From positions 1-64,000 of the forward strand of contig CALVCL010000006.1 of the NCBI GenBank assembly GCA_944326085.1: a stretch of 64,000 nt of DNA, in the 5' to 3' direction. This document shows positions 1-7,916 of this stretch, piece by piece; positions within the stretch are counted from its first letter, which is position 1; each line of letters opens with the position of its first letter. Origin of the DNA: an uncultured Tidjanibacter sp. (GTDB taxonomy: Bacteria > Bacteroidota > Bacteroidia > Bacteroidales > Rikenellaceae). A program made the translations under genes and the position numbers. The notes beneath the pieces are model-generated. The model was not told the origin of the DNA, did no database searches, and worked only from the letters and a program-made list of their open reading frames with translations.

Positions 1-267
1 CTTTTTCCCGACCTTAAGGCAACGGAGGAATGGAGGCAACGGCTGCCGATGCTGGAATCCTTTTGCAGGCGTGCCACCTGCTCCGACATACTGGAGAAGA
101 TTGCGACCGGTGCGCAGCGTGAAGCCGGACTGGACATCGCCGAATTCCTGCTGATGGAGGACACACCGCAGATGATCCTTCAACAGATGACAGCGCGCAA
201 TCCCGCATTGCAGTCCCTCATCGACGCTTTCGGGCTCGAACTGATTGATGCGAAAAAAACGGAATGA
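1..267 (+). CDS. C-terminal end of a primase/toprim-like protein of a mobilizable element (partial)
   Basis: The frame is open from base 1 to a TGA at 265-267, so this is the last 88 codons of a gene that begins left of the window. The peptide opens with LFPDLKATEEW, continues LDIAEFLLME, and ends near LIDAFGLELID. I associate this ending with the toprim-like primase proteins (DUF6371 type) that sit just before the relaxase in Bacteroidales mobilizable elements. That assignment comes from memory of the family, as no catalytic motif lies in the visible part. Composition resembles the relaxase that follows and differs from the AT-rich cargo further right. It could also be another replication-type gene of the element. 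Confidence 0.55.
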   Translation, partial: LFPDLKATEEWRQRLPMLESFCRRATCSDILEKIATGAQREAGLDIAEFLLMEDTPQMILQQMTARNPALQSLIDAFGLELIDAKKTE

Positions 268-307
268 CAGGAAGGCACCGGACAGCTTGCTGTCCCAAGG
301 GAAAGGG

Positions 308-442
308 GTTGTAAAATCCCGTAGCTTATTAGGGCATTTTCACCGCCTCCGCTCCGCGTCCGGCAGTCAAAAAGCCCATAGACCGAGGGAATACCTCAGA
401 CTCCAGACATATGCCTCCGGCTGTATGACGGGATTTTACAAC
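308..442. repeat. Candidate oriT: 15-bp perfect inverted repeat upstream of the relaxase
   Basis: GTTGTAAAATCCCGT at 308-322 is the exact reverse complement of ACGGGATTTTACAAC at 428-442, with 105 bp between them. The pair lies in the only non-coding gap between the primase-like gene and the relaxase, and ends 29 bp before the relaxase start. Relaxase genes of the MobV family usually have their origin of transfer immediately upstream, so an oriT is the simplest reading. A regulatory site for mob expression or a recombination site would look similar. Confidence 0.5.
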
Positions 443-471
443 AGAAATGACAACCATTAAAACGAACAGAT

Positions 472-1863
472 ATGAGCAATACACAATACGCGGTCTGCCA
501 CCTGCAGCGTGGCAGCGGTAATGACAGCGGAATGTCATGTCATATAGAAAGAAAGGATGCCAAGGGAAAGATTTATGTGCCGGGCAATGCCAATGCGGAC
601 CGGACACATCTCAACTGCGAGCTGGTCAGGTTCCCTGAAGGAGTGTCCAACCGCACCGAGGCGATACAGCACCGCATCGACACGGCCGGGCTGCGCCGCA
701 AGGTCGGCAAAAACCAGACAAAAGCCATCCGTATCATCCTGTCCGGGACTCATGAGCAGATGATGAAAATTGCCAATGACGGCAAACTGGACAGTTGGAT
801 CGACACCAATCTCAAATGGCTAAAGGAGACCTTCGGCGAAGAGAACCTTGTGTCGTGCGTACTGCACATGGACGAGAAAACTCCCCACTTGCACGCCACC
901 ATCGTTCCCATTGTGACCGGAGAACGTCTCCGCAGGAAACGGGAGGGCGAAAAGAAATATGAAACGAAATCCGGCCCACGACTGTCGGCGGACGATGTGA
1001 TGCGGCGTACCCGGCTGCACGAATACCAGAACAGCTACGCTGCGGCCATGAAGCCGTTAGGGTTACAGCGTGGAATTGTCGGCTCCACCGCCAAGCATCA
1101 GGCGAACTCGGAATATTACAGGCAGCAGGTAATCCAATATGAAGAGGATATAACCAAGCTGCAGGCCGATGTGGAGAAAGCGCAGGAGGGCAGGAACACC
1201 ATTCTTGCATGGTTCGGTAAGGGAGACCTTGCCAAGGCAAAGAAGGAACTGGCTGACAAGGACAGGCTGATTGCCGAACTCAATAAACAGATTAAGGCTC
1301 TTCAGGCAGAAAAGGCACGGTTGCAGGAGCGGCACAAATCAGGAATCGAAAAGCTGCGGAACGGCTACCAGAAAGAGATAGACGCAGCCATCCGCAGGGC
1401 GGAAACCGCCGAGCAGCAGTCAGAAGAGAAAGATGCTGTCATAGACAGGCAGAGGAAACAGATAGACCGGCTTGACCGGATGGCAAACCCTCAGCGTTAC
1501 AGCCTCTCATCCGGTGCCGAGCTTGTCCGAATTAACGTGTCCAACTACCGGAATCCGTCGCTCCACATCTGGACACGGGTCGGAGAGGAACTTTTTAAGG
1601 ACACCAAGTTCCAGATAGACTATGATATGGCCCAAAGACATTTTAACGGCCAGATCACGGACGAGGAGTTTGTCAATGCCGTCTTCGAGCCGCAGGAACA
1701 GGTAAGCGGGAAGCAGGCGGAGTTGCTGGGCGCCGTTTTCACCCTTGCCGCCGGTGGTCCGGCAGAGGTTCATGTCGGTACTGGTTCTGGCGGTGGCTCA
1801 TCCTCTGACCTTCCGTGGAATGATAACGTAGCAAAGAAACATACTTCGGTAAAACGAAGATAG
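472..1863 (+). CDS. mob: MobV-family relaxase (plasmid recombination/mobilization protein)
   Basis: Predicted relaxase that nicks the element at oriT and pilots the strand during mobilization by a helper conjugation system. It has 463 residues. The N-terminal third carries the family layout: an early H-I-E-R segment near residue 24, a conserved N near residue 45, and the metal-binding motif HMDEKTPHLH near residues 128-137, matching the HxDExxPHxH signature of Pre/MobV proteins. Residues of about 215-335 are rich in E, K and Q with heptad-like spacing, so probably a coiled coil. The tail is Gly/Ser-rich and ends in basic residues. The start is the ATG at 472; the only in-window neighbour upstream is the primase-like gene, and no type IV secretion genes are visible, so the element looks mobilizable rather than self-transmissible. 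Confidence 0.9.
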   Translation: MSNTQYAVCHLQRGSGNDSGMSCHIERKDAKGKIYVPGNANADRTHLNCELVRFPEGVSNRTEAIQHRIDTAGLRRKVGKNQTKAIRIILSGTHEQMMKIANDGKLDSWIDTNLKWLKETFGEENLVSCVLHMDEKTPHLHATIVPIVTGERLRRKREGEKKYETKSGPRLSADDVMRRTRLHEYQNSYAAAMKPLGLQRGIVGSTAKHQANSEYYRQQVIQYEEDITKLQADVEKAQEGRNTILAWFGKGDLAKAKKELADKDRLIAELNKQIKALQAEKARLQERHKSGIEKLRNGYQKEIDAAIRRAETAEQQSEEKDAVIDRQRKQIDRLDRMANPQRYSLSSGAELVRINVSNYRNPSLHIWTRVGEELFKDTKFQIDYDMAQRHFNGQITDEEFVNAVFEPQEQVSGKQAELLGAVFTLAAGGPAEVHVGTGSGGGSSSDLPWNDNVAKKHTSVKRR

Positions 1864-1878
1864 TTGATTGATGGTATT

Positions 1879-1916
1879 ATTGCAGATTCTTATCCATACA
1901 TGCAAGCGTCTGCAAT
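1879..1916 (+). terminator. Possible terminator after the relaxase gene
   Basis: ATTGCAGA at 1879-1886 pairs perfectly with TCTGCAAT at 1909-1916 across a 22-nt loop, and is followed by a T-rich run. It lies 15 bp after the relaxase stop. The stem is short and the loop long, so this is only a modest candidate. Confidence 0.3.
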
Positions 1917-1924
1917 ATTTTATG

Positions 1925-1969
1925 TACTTTTGTAGTCAAATATCGACAATTCCTTTTGTGGAAAGTCGA
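1925..1969 (+). promoter_or_regulatory. Probable -7 box and adjacent imperfect palindrome before the repeat protein gene
   Basis: TACTTTTG at 1925-1932 matches the Bacteroidota -7 consensus TAnnTTTG; I see no matching -33 TTTG. Just downstream, TCGAC..TTCC (1943-1953) mirrors GGAA.GTCGA (1960-1969), an imperfect palindrome around a TTTTGT centre. It lies where a repressor would bind near the transcription start of the 958-aa gene. Confidence 0.4.
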
Positions 1970-2017
1970 ATATTCCTTAATTGGGACCCTATTATCAATT
2001 TATAACGTATCTCAACT

Positions 2018-4894
2018 ATGATATACACAGAAAAAAATACATATTTCTCATCGTTGCTCTCTCAAACAAGTAATTGGGATATTAATGGCATTATTAAACT
2101 TGCCAAGCGATTACTTGAACCGTTTGACGGCTTAAAAGGTTTGGAACCATCAGGAGATGTTTCCATGCTGGAGCATATAGGAACAGAACTTCCATATAAA
2201 ATTGGATGCTACAAATCAATAATAAGCAGTTTGTATGAAAATAATGGAATGGCTTGTGATGAACTGTCCATTAATGCATTCAATGACTATTGTGGGGTTG
2301 ATGTTATCTCATTTATTCATGGATTAATTTCCAAAGGGTACGACCTGAAAAATATTAAATCCGTCAGACTATTTTACAATAATAATGAATCGCTTCAAAG
2401 AGCACTATTATTATGTAAATCATTATTCCCATCCCTTAAAGTCGAAGCTTTCAATTCTGATACTAATAATATTGCAAATAATACCAAATGCGACTCTTTG
2501 TTAACTATCAATCTTTTTCCGCATACATTAAAAATAAGAAAAGATATGCATAAGGTGATAGCCAAATTAATTATCAAGTCGCACCTAATTTATTCACATT
2601 CAATATTTCTTGAAAATATTGATTATACCGATAATGTTACATCTGCTGACTGTAGATACTATTGGCAAGATTTAAATATCACCAGATTCATAAAGAATGA
2701 CTCGAAAAATTATATATATAGTCCTACCTCAACAAAAACTTCAAGGAAGTCAGCATACAGCATATTCTCTAATACTTCTATAAACACCCTTGACATTAAG
2801 CATGAGTATAAAATAGTATTGCCCAACTTATGTCCAGGTATCTCACGTAATACTTTGTTTAACGAGAAACAAATGATGCTTTTCTTTGATAGACCATTTG
2901 AAGGGTTAGATAACACATTATCCTGCTATGACTATTCTGAAATCATACATACTGGCTTAAATTATGATATAAACCATTTTGGCGAACCTATTAATTATAC
3001 CTTACGACGTATGATTGCGGAGTTCCCCCAGTATATTATACAAGAGGGACTCGAAAAAAATAAAGAATGGGCTAAAATAGTATATGAGCATTATAATAAC
3101 GAAGCTGAACATGGTAATTATGCATGTTATAATTGCCTTGCAGTAATAGAATTATTGAGCCACGCCATGTCTGATGATTACATGGATGTAAATTCGGATT
3201 CTAATAAAAAAATCATTCAATTACTTGAAAATGCCATAATAGGTAATGATGTTAATGCTATGATTAACTTGGCATCTTTTTATATGGCAAGAGGTGTACA
3301 TAGAGAAGGTATTAAATATTACGAATTAGCCCGCAAACATAAATCTGATGTTGGAGCCTTTTCAATGGGGGTTGTTTATGATTTGGGACTATATGATTAT
3401 GCTCAAGATAGTTCGAAAGCCATTTCTATATACAAAGAAGCACTAACTTATCATTCTGCAGAAAATGATACTGATTGTTGTAATTCGTTTCCAGAAAGTT
3501 GTTGTTGTTTAAATCTTATATTGCTAATGTACAAAGAGCATTACTCTTTGTGTGATATATATAAAGAATATATAAGGATAAAGAAGCCATCGACGGATTT
3601 AGTTTATGCTTTTACGGTTATCTGCAATAATCTCTCAAACAGAGCAAAGGACTTCTTTAAAATTCTAAAATTGAAAGATAAACTAGATGAAGGAACCTCT
3701 TATATTAGGTATAATAGATTAATTGCATTGTATTGTGGCGTAAAGAATGGGAAAGATGAGCTGAAATCAAATAAAGAATTGGCATTAAAGTCATTAGAAG
3801 ACTTGGCGGATTCAAAATGTCCAGACTGGCCAAAATGGGAGCAATATGTATGGCGCACACTTGCTAATTGGTATGATGATACGGAAACTTCATCTGCAAA
3901 ATCATGTGCATATTGGATAAAAGCAGGAGTTGCAAATCCTGATAATATTTGTGCTTTTCAAACAAATATAGCAACAAGCAAGCAATTAAGTGCAGATGAA
4001 AATAAAGATATTTGGTATAAATATGCTTATGGAAACGGCTGCAAACAGTGTCACGAATGTACTAATTATGACACGGTACATCGGTGTTGTCCTAAAGCGC
4101 AATTTACTTGGGCAATAAACTATGAAAAAGACAAGCGGATATCTCAATATTTAATCAAATCAGCGGCCAATCAAGGATACTTAAGGGCGTTGGAGCAATT
4201 ATCAATATATGATGTTATAGAAAAAGAGGCCCCCGAATTTAAAATTACAGTTTACGATAATTTGGCCTTACGATTTGGAGTTTTGTCGCGAAATCTCAAG
4301 AATATTATATATCTATATAATGAAGAGTTAAAATGTAAATATTTAGAAGATTCCGTGAATCTAGGAAGTAAAAAAGCAGCTGCTATTTTAGCGGAAATAA
4401 TAGACATCAAAAATGAGCCTTACGAATTATACTTTTTAAAGGGTGTGTTATCTAATGTTGTAGAGCAATTTGAAATTTTGAAAGAGATTTCAGGAAAAAC
4501 TCTTGATGGAGACTATTTTCAGCCCTCATCCATAGTTGAACATGATTTGTTATACATAGCCAATTTAATAGCTGAACAATACATTGGAGGTGATAGTGCT
4601 TTTAATTATATAAAATCCCTTGCGGAGTTTTATGTAAAAGGTGGAAACTATAGTAAGGCAATATCATTATATGAAATTGCAAAAGAAAAAGGCAAAGATG
4701 TAACAGATAGAATCCATTCCTTGGAAAATATGTTGGAACAAAAAACAAAAAATTCCCATAGAGATTATTATGACTACGATGATGGTTATGATAATCATGA
4801 TTATATGAGAGACACATGGGATGCAATGACAGATGGTATGTACGGAGATATGCCAGATGATTTTGATGGTGATTTTAGTTTTTTAGGATATTGA
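2018..4894 (+). CDS. Large Sel1/TPR-like repeat protein of unknown function, island cargo
   Basis: 958 residues, very AT-rich and unlike the relaxase to its left. I do not recognise a named family for the whole protein. Residues of about 88-175 alternate beta-like and helical segments and hold an INLFPHTL motif at 164-171, recalling a degenerate Rossmann or methyltransferase-like fold without a clear SAM-binding glycine loop. From about residue 400 on there are helical pairs of Sel1/TPR character, for example LASFYMARG and later KAISLYEIAKEKG. Cysteines 675, 678, 681, 690 and 691 form a CxxCxxC...CC cluster that could bind zinc. The last 45 residues (914-958) are extremely rich in Asp and Tyr. 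No signal peptide or membrane segment is evident, so cytoplasmic. It is followed after 120 bp by PLD and Schlafen-type genes, which suggests a defence or signalling role; that part is inference. Confidence 0.75.
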   Translation: MIYTEKNTYFSSLLSQTSNWDINGIIKLAKRLLEPFDGLKGLEPSGDVSMLEHIGTELPYKIGCYKSIISSLYENNGMACDELSINAFNDYCGVDVISFIHGLISKGYDLKNIKSVRLFYNNNESLQRALLLCKSLFPSLKVEAFNSDTNNIANNTKCDSLLTINLFPHTLKIRKDMHKVIAKLIIKSHLIYSHSIFLENIDYTDNVTSADCRYYWQDLNITRFIKNDSKNYIYSPTSTKTSRKSAYSIFSNTSINTLDIKHEYKIVLPNLCPGISRNTLFNEKQMMLFFDRPFEGLDNTLSCYDYSEIIHTGLNYDINHFGEPINYTLRRMIAEFPQYIIQEGLEKNKEWAKIVYEHYNNEAEHGNYACYNCLAVIELLSHAMSDDYMDVNSDSNKKIIQLLENAIIGNDVNAMINLASFYMARGVHREGIKYYELARKHKSDVGAFSMGVVYDLGLYDYAQDSSKAISIYKEALTYHSAENDTDCCNSFPESCCCLNLILLMYKEHYSLCDIYKEYIRIKKPSTDLVYAFTVICNNLSNRAKDFFKILKLKDKLDEGTSYIRYNRLIALYCGVKNGKDELKSNKELALKSLEDLADSKCPDWPKWEQYVWRTLANWYDDTETSSAKSCAYWIKAGVANPDNICAFQTNIATSKQLSADENKDIWYKYAYGNGCKQCHECTNYDTVHRCCPKAQFTWAINYEKDKRISQYLIKSAANQGYLRALEQLSIYDVIEKEAPEFKITVYDNLALRFGVLSRNLKNIIYLYNEELKCKYLEDSVNLGSKKAAAILAEIIDIKNEPYELYFLKGVLSNVVEQFEILKEISGKTLDGDYFQPSSIVEHDLLYIANLIAEQYIGGDSAFNYIKSLAEFYVKGGNYSKAISLYEIAKEKGKDVTDRIHSLENMLEQKTKNSHRDYYDYDDGYDNHDYMRDTWDAMTDGMYGDMPDDFDGDFSFLGY

Positions 4895-5014
4895 GTATAA
4901 ATTATCTTTTGACAAGGCGATTTTATATATGTAATGTTACGAACAAATTCATTCCCAATCACTTTTGTCGGATATAATCAGTTGAATGCATTTAATTAAT
5001 CAAAATAATTATTT

Positions 5015-5794
5015 ATGAAGCTTACGTCGTTTGCAATAAAAGAAATCGCAGATACTGTAAAAGATGTGTATAGTGGAAAAAATTGGGTGTCTCTTTTTAA
5101 TAGTTTTGGATTTCGAGATATCTACGACTCTTGGGGTCTACCAGATATAGGAAAACCAAATGGTCAACGTCCATCTAAAACCGAATATATAATTAAAAGA
5201 CTAACAGAATCAAATGGAACATTCAATATGGGAAATATAATTGTTAAAATAGCTAGCTTGGATGATTTATTTCCCCAAAAGATTAATTCCATAATTACAC
5301 CTGAGCATTTTAAGCTAGAAGAAAATAATGGGGGATGGGTACTGATCGGTGATGTGACAGATGAGTCAAAACAAAATATTGAAACTGAGGCTCATTTTCA
5401 AGATATACAAAATAATATTCTGAAAGAATTGGATGCCGCAAGGGTGTCTATAACGGTAGTAATGGCTTGGTTTACGAACAATATATTGAGAGATAAATTA
5501 GTAGAAAAATACAAAGAAGGACTAGAAGTTAAAGTTGCAATTTATGATGATGGAGTAAATAGAATTCATGGTGTTGATTTGGGTGAAGTACCTATTGTAA
5601 AAATTAAGGCTCCGAAAGGAGGGATAATGCATAACAAGTTTTGTGTGATTGATAACCAAGTAGTAATTACAGGTTCTTATAATTGGACTTCAAATGCAGA
5701 GTTTCGAAATGAAGAGAATATATCAATCATAAAAGACAATAAAACAGCCTCTGACTACTCTGTAAAATATAGAAACCTAATCCATAACAAGTAA
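5015..5794 (+). CDS. Phospholipase-D-family protein with a single HKD motif
   Basis: 259 residues. The C-terminal half is a PLD-like domain: H206-x-K208-x4-D213 (HNKFCVID) followed by GSYNW at 220-224 and E234, the layout of single-HKD nucleases that act as dimers. The N-terminal ~110 residues form a separate domain with the stretch NGQRPSKTEYI at 49-59, which resembles small helical domains found in front of effector nucleases in abortive-infection proteins, though I cannot name it with certainty. Likely a DNA or RNA nuclease rather than a lipase, given the single motif and cytoplasmic character. The next gene begins 11 bp after its stop, so the two are probably co-transcribed. AT-rich like the rest of the cargo. 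Confidence 0.8.
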   Translation: MKLTSFAIKEIADTVKDVYSGKNWVSLFNSFGFRDIYDSWGLPDIGKPNGQRPSKTEYIIKRLTESNGTFNMGNIIVKIASLDDLFPQKINSIITPEHFKLEENNGGWVLIGDVTDESKQNIETEAHFQDIQNNILKELDAARVSITVVMAWFTNNILRDKLVEKYKEGLEVKVAIYDDGVNRIHGVDLGEVPIVKIKAPKGGIMHNKFCVIDNQVVITGSYNWTSNAEFRNEENISIIKDNKTASDYSVKYRNLIHNK

Positions 5795-5805
5795 GTTTAG
5801 ACAAT

Positions 5806-7473
5806 ATGCTTGAACAAGAACTACAACAATACTTACAACGAGAATATCCACAAGAAAATGCACGCTGCGAGTGGAAGGAATTTAAGACCTTAAAGAACTC
5901 ATTCTGCGGAGATGAGAAAGATGATGTCATTTCGTATGTGTCTGCCATTGCCAATATGGAAGGTGGACACTTGGTGATTGGTGTGCACGACAAAACATTG
6001 GATATTGTCGGAACGGACACATACAATTATGATAGACAAAAGGCGATACTGCGCCTAACCGAAAGATGCGTAAATCTTTCAACAGAAGGCTTGGATATAG
6101 ATGAATTTATCACAGAGGATACTAATCGTAAAGTATGGGTTATCCATATTCCCAAACATCTACCTAAGCGACCTGTGTTTGCCCATAATAAAGCGTGGCA
6201 GCGAATTGAGGATTCTCTCATAGAAATGACTGCTGAACGTATGAGTGCAATTCTTGATGAACCTATTTTTAGTGAAACGGATTGGTCTGCACAAATCGTA
6301 TCAGATGCTACAATTGACGACCTTGATGAAGTTGCCATAGCTAAAGCTCGTATGATGTTCAAAAAAGTACATAGCCGAATACCTGAAGCCGAAGTAAATG
6401 CATGGACAGTAGAAACATTCTTGAGCAAATGTGGCATAATGAAGAACGGAGGAATCACTCGTGCTGCCATTATTCTGCTGGGGAAATATGAATCAGTTTT
6501 CAAGTTACGTCCCGCTGTTGCCCAGGTGACCTGGACGAGACGGGATGAAAAGCAGGATGTTGTGGATTACGAACACTTCACCGTGCCATTTATATTAACC
6601 GTAGATGAGATTTTATCAAAGATTGAAAATCTTACAATGCGTGAAATGCCGGGAGGCACACTCTTCCCTGACACGATGAAGCAATATGATGACTATACCA
6701 TCCGCGAGGCACTTCATAATTGTATCGCACATCAAGATTACACGATGCAACAGCGAATCAATTTCGTGGAAAATCCGACTTACCTTTATTACTCCAATGC
6801 AGGGACTTTCATTCCTGGCACATTGGAAAATGCTTTAACAAATGAAGAACCTCAAGCATATTTCCGCAATGAGTGTCTTTGCAGGGCAATGGTTGATTTC
6901 AACATGATAGACACAGTAAGTAGAGGTATCAAGAAAATGTTCAATGAACAATGGCGTCGCCATTTTCCAATGCCGGATTATGAGATTGATGCCAAAAACA
7001 GAAAAGTGTCAGTACGCATTTATGGCAATGAAATAAACAAACAATATACTAATTTGCTCAAAACCAACGATTCACTAACCTTATGGGACTGCATATCATT
7101 AGATGCAGTCCAAAAGGGCAGAACCATTCATGAGGATGTTGCGCAGGATTTACTGAACAGAGGACTCATTGAGGGCGAAGCCCCCAATTATACAATCTCT
7201 TTAGGGATTGCAAAAGCTACTCGTCAACTGCAAGGTTATACCAGACAAAAAGGACTTGATAAGGAGAAAATCAAACAAATGATTTTGCAGTATCTTAAGA
7301 ATGCCGGCACAGATGGAGCGAAACGTGATAGCATTTATGAATATGTCAAAGATGTAATGCCACAAGTTAAGACGCATGAACAGCAATTAAGACTTTTAGG
7401 AGATATACTTAGCGCACTAAGTGTGGATAAGCTTATCTATGCGAAAGGACGGATATGGTTCTTAAAAGAATAG
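5806..7473 (+). CDS. Schlafen-type AlbA_2 domain protein with HATPase-like domain
   Basis: 555 residues. Residues ~20-150 match the AlbA_2 (Schlafen core) domain: CEWKEFK at 21-27 with the conserved acidic and basic positions, then a glycine-rich strand GGHLVIGV at 53-60. The middle (about 285-395) matches the HATPase_c_4-type domain of ATP-dependent helicase-like AlbA_2 proteins, seen in REALHNCIAHQDY at 300-312. The C-terminal ~125 residues look like a winged-helix region. Proteins of this build are often annotated as putative DNA-binding or transcriptional regulators, and Schlafen-type domains also occur as tRNA/DNA nucleases in phage defence. It follows the PLD gene by 11 bp and precedes the XRE regulator, with the putative operators in between. 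Confidence 0.85.
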   Translation: MLEQELQQYLQREYPQENARCEWKEFKTLKNSFCGDEKDDVISYVSAIANMEGGHLVIGVHDKTLDIVGTDTYNYDRQKAILRLTERCVNLSTEGLDIDEFITEDTNRKVWVIHIPKHLPKRPVFAHNKAWQRIEDSLIEMTAERMSAILDEPIFSETDWSAQIVSDATIDDLDEVAIAKARMMFKKVHSRIPEAEVNAWTVETFLSKCGIMKNGGITRAAIILLGKYESVFKLRPAVAQVTWTRRDEKQDVVDYEHFTVPFILTVDEILSKIENLTMREMPGGTLFPDTMKQYDDYTIREALHNCIAHQDYTMQQRINFVENPTYLYYSNAGTFIPGTLENALTNEEPQAYFRNECLCRAMVDFNMIDTVSRGIKKMFNEQWRRHFPMPDYEIDAKNRKVSVRIYGNEINKQYTNLLKTNDSLTLWDCISLDAVQKGRTIHEDVAQDLLNRGLIEGEAPNYTISLGIAKATRQLQGYTRQKGLDKEKIKQMILQYLKNAGTDGAKRDSIYEYVKDVMPQVKTHEQQLRLLGDILSALSVDKLIYAKGRIWFLKE

Positions 7474-7548
7474 TCATAACGGAAGATTTTGACGGTTTAT
7501 TCCAGTTATAGCGGAAATTATAACGGATTCCGTCATATTATAGCGGAC
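7474..7548 (+). promoter_or_regulatory. Putative operator array: four TYATARCGGA boxes
   Basis: TCATAACGGA at 7474-7483, TTATAGCGGA at 7507-7516, TTATAACGGA at 7519-7528 and TTATAGCGGA at 7539-7548 lie in the same orientation in the 120 bp before the XRE start at 7594. Start-to-start distances are 33, 12 and 20 bp, close to whole helical turns, so a dimer or tetramer could bind on one DNA face. The obvious ligand is the adjacent XRE protein, which would autoregulate itself and mcrBC. Confidence 0.6.
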
Positions 7549-7593
7549 AATAATAATCCGGTTAATTCATGTCAAACTCGTAAATTGAAAAGT

Positions 7594-7878
7594 ATGTTAT
7601 TAGGAGAAAGAATAAAAGAATTAAGAGCAGAGCACGGAGTACTACAAAGGCAGTTGGCAGCCTTGCTTGAAATAGATACTCCGATGTTCAGCAAAATAGA
7701 GCGCGGAGACAGACGAGCTAAACGGACACAAGTAATACAATTGGCAGAATATTTCAAGATAGACAAGAATGAACTTCTCACCCTGTGGCTAGCAGACAAA
7801 ATATTGGATGTAGTAGAAAATGAAAATGAGTTAAAACTCGCGGCTATGGAAATGGCACAATCTGAAATGATGATTTGA
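7594..7878 (+). CDS. XRE-family helix-turn-helix regulator of the McrBC locus
   Basis: 94 residues from the ATG at 7594, chosen because the 35 codons further upstream in this frame run through the repeated operator boxes and have no protein-like character. Residues 4-60 form a five-helix Cro/C1-type HTH, with LQRQLAALLEI as the turn and FSKIERGDRR as the recognition end. This resembles controller proteins that sit before restriction genes and delay nuclease expression. mcrB starts 38 bp downstream. It may instead regulate the AlbA_2/PLD genes as well, since the boxes begin right after the AlbA_2 stop. Confidence 0.85.
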   Translation: MLLGERIKELRAEHGVLQRQLAALLEIDTPMFSKIERGDRRAKRTQVIQLAEYFKIDKNELLTLWLADKILDVVENENELKLAAMEMAQSEMMI

Positions 7879-7916
7879 TTAATTCATCTAAACTTAATAG
7901 ATTACACTTGATATTT

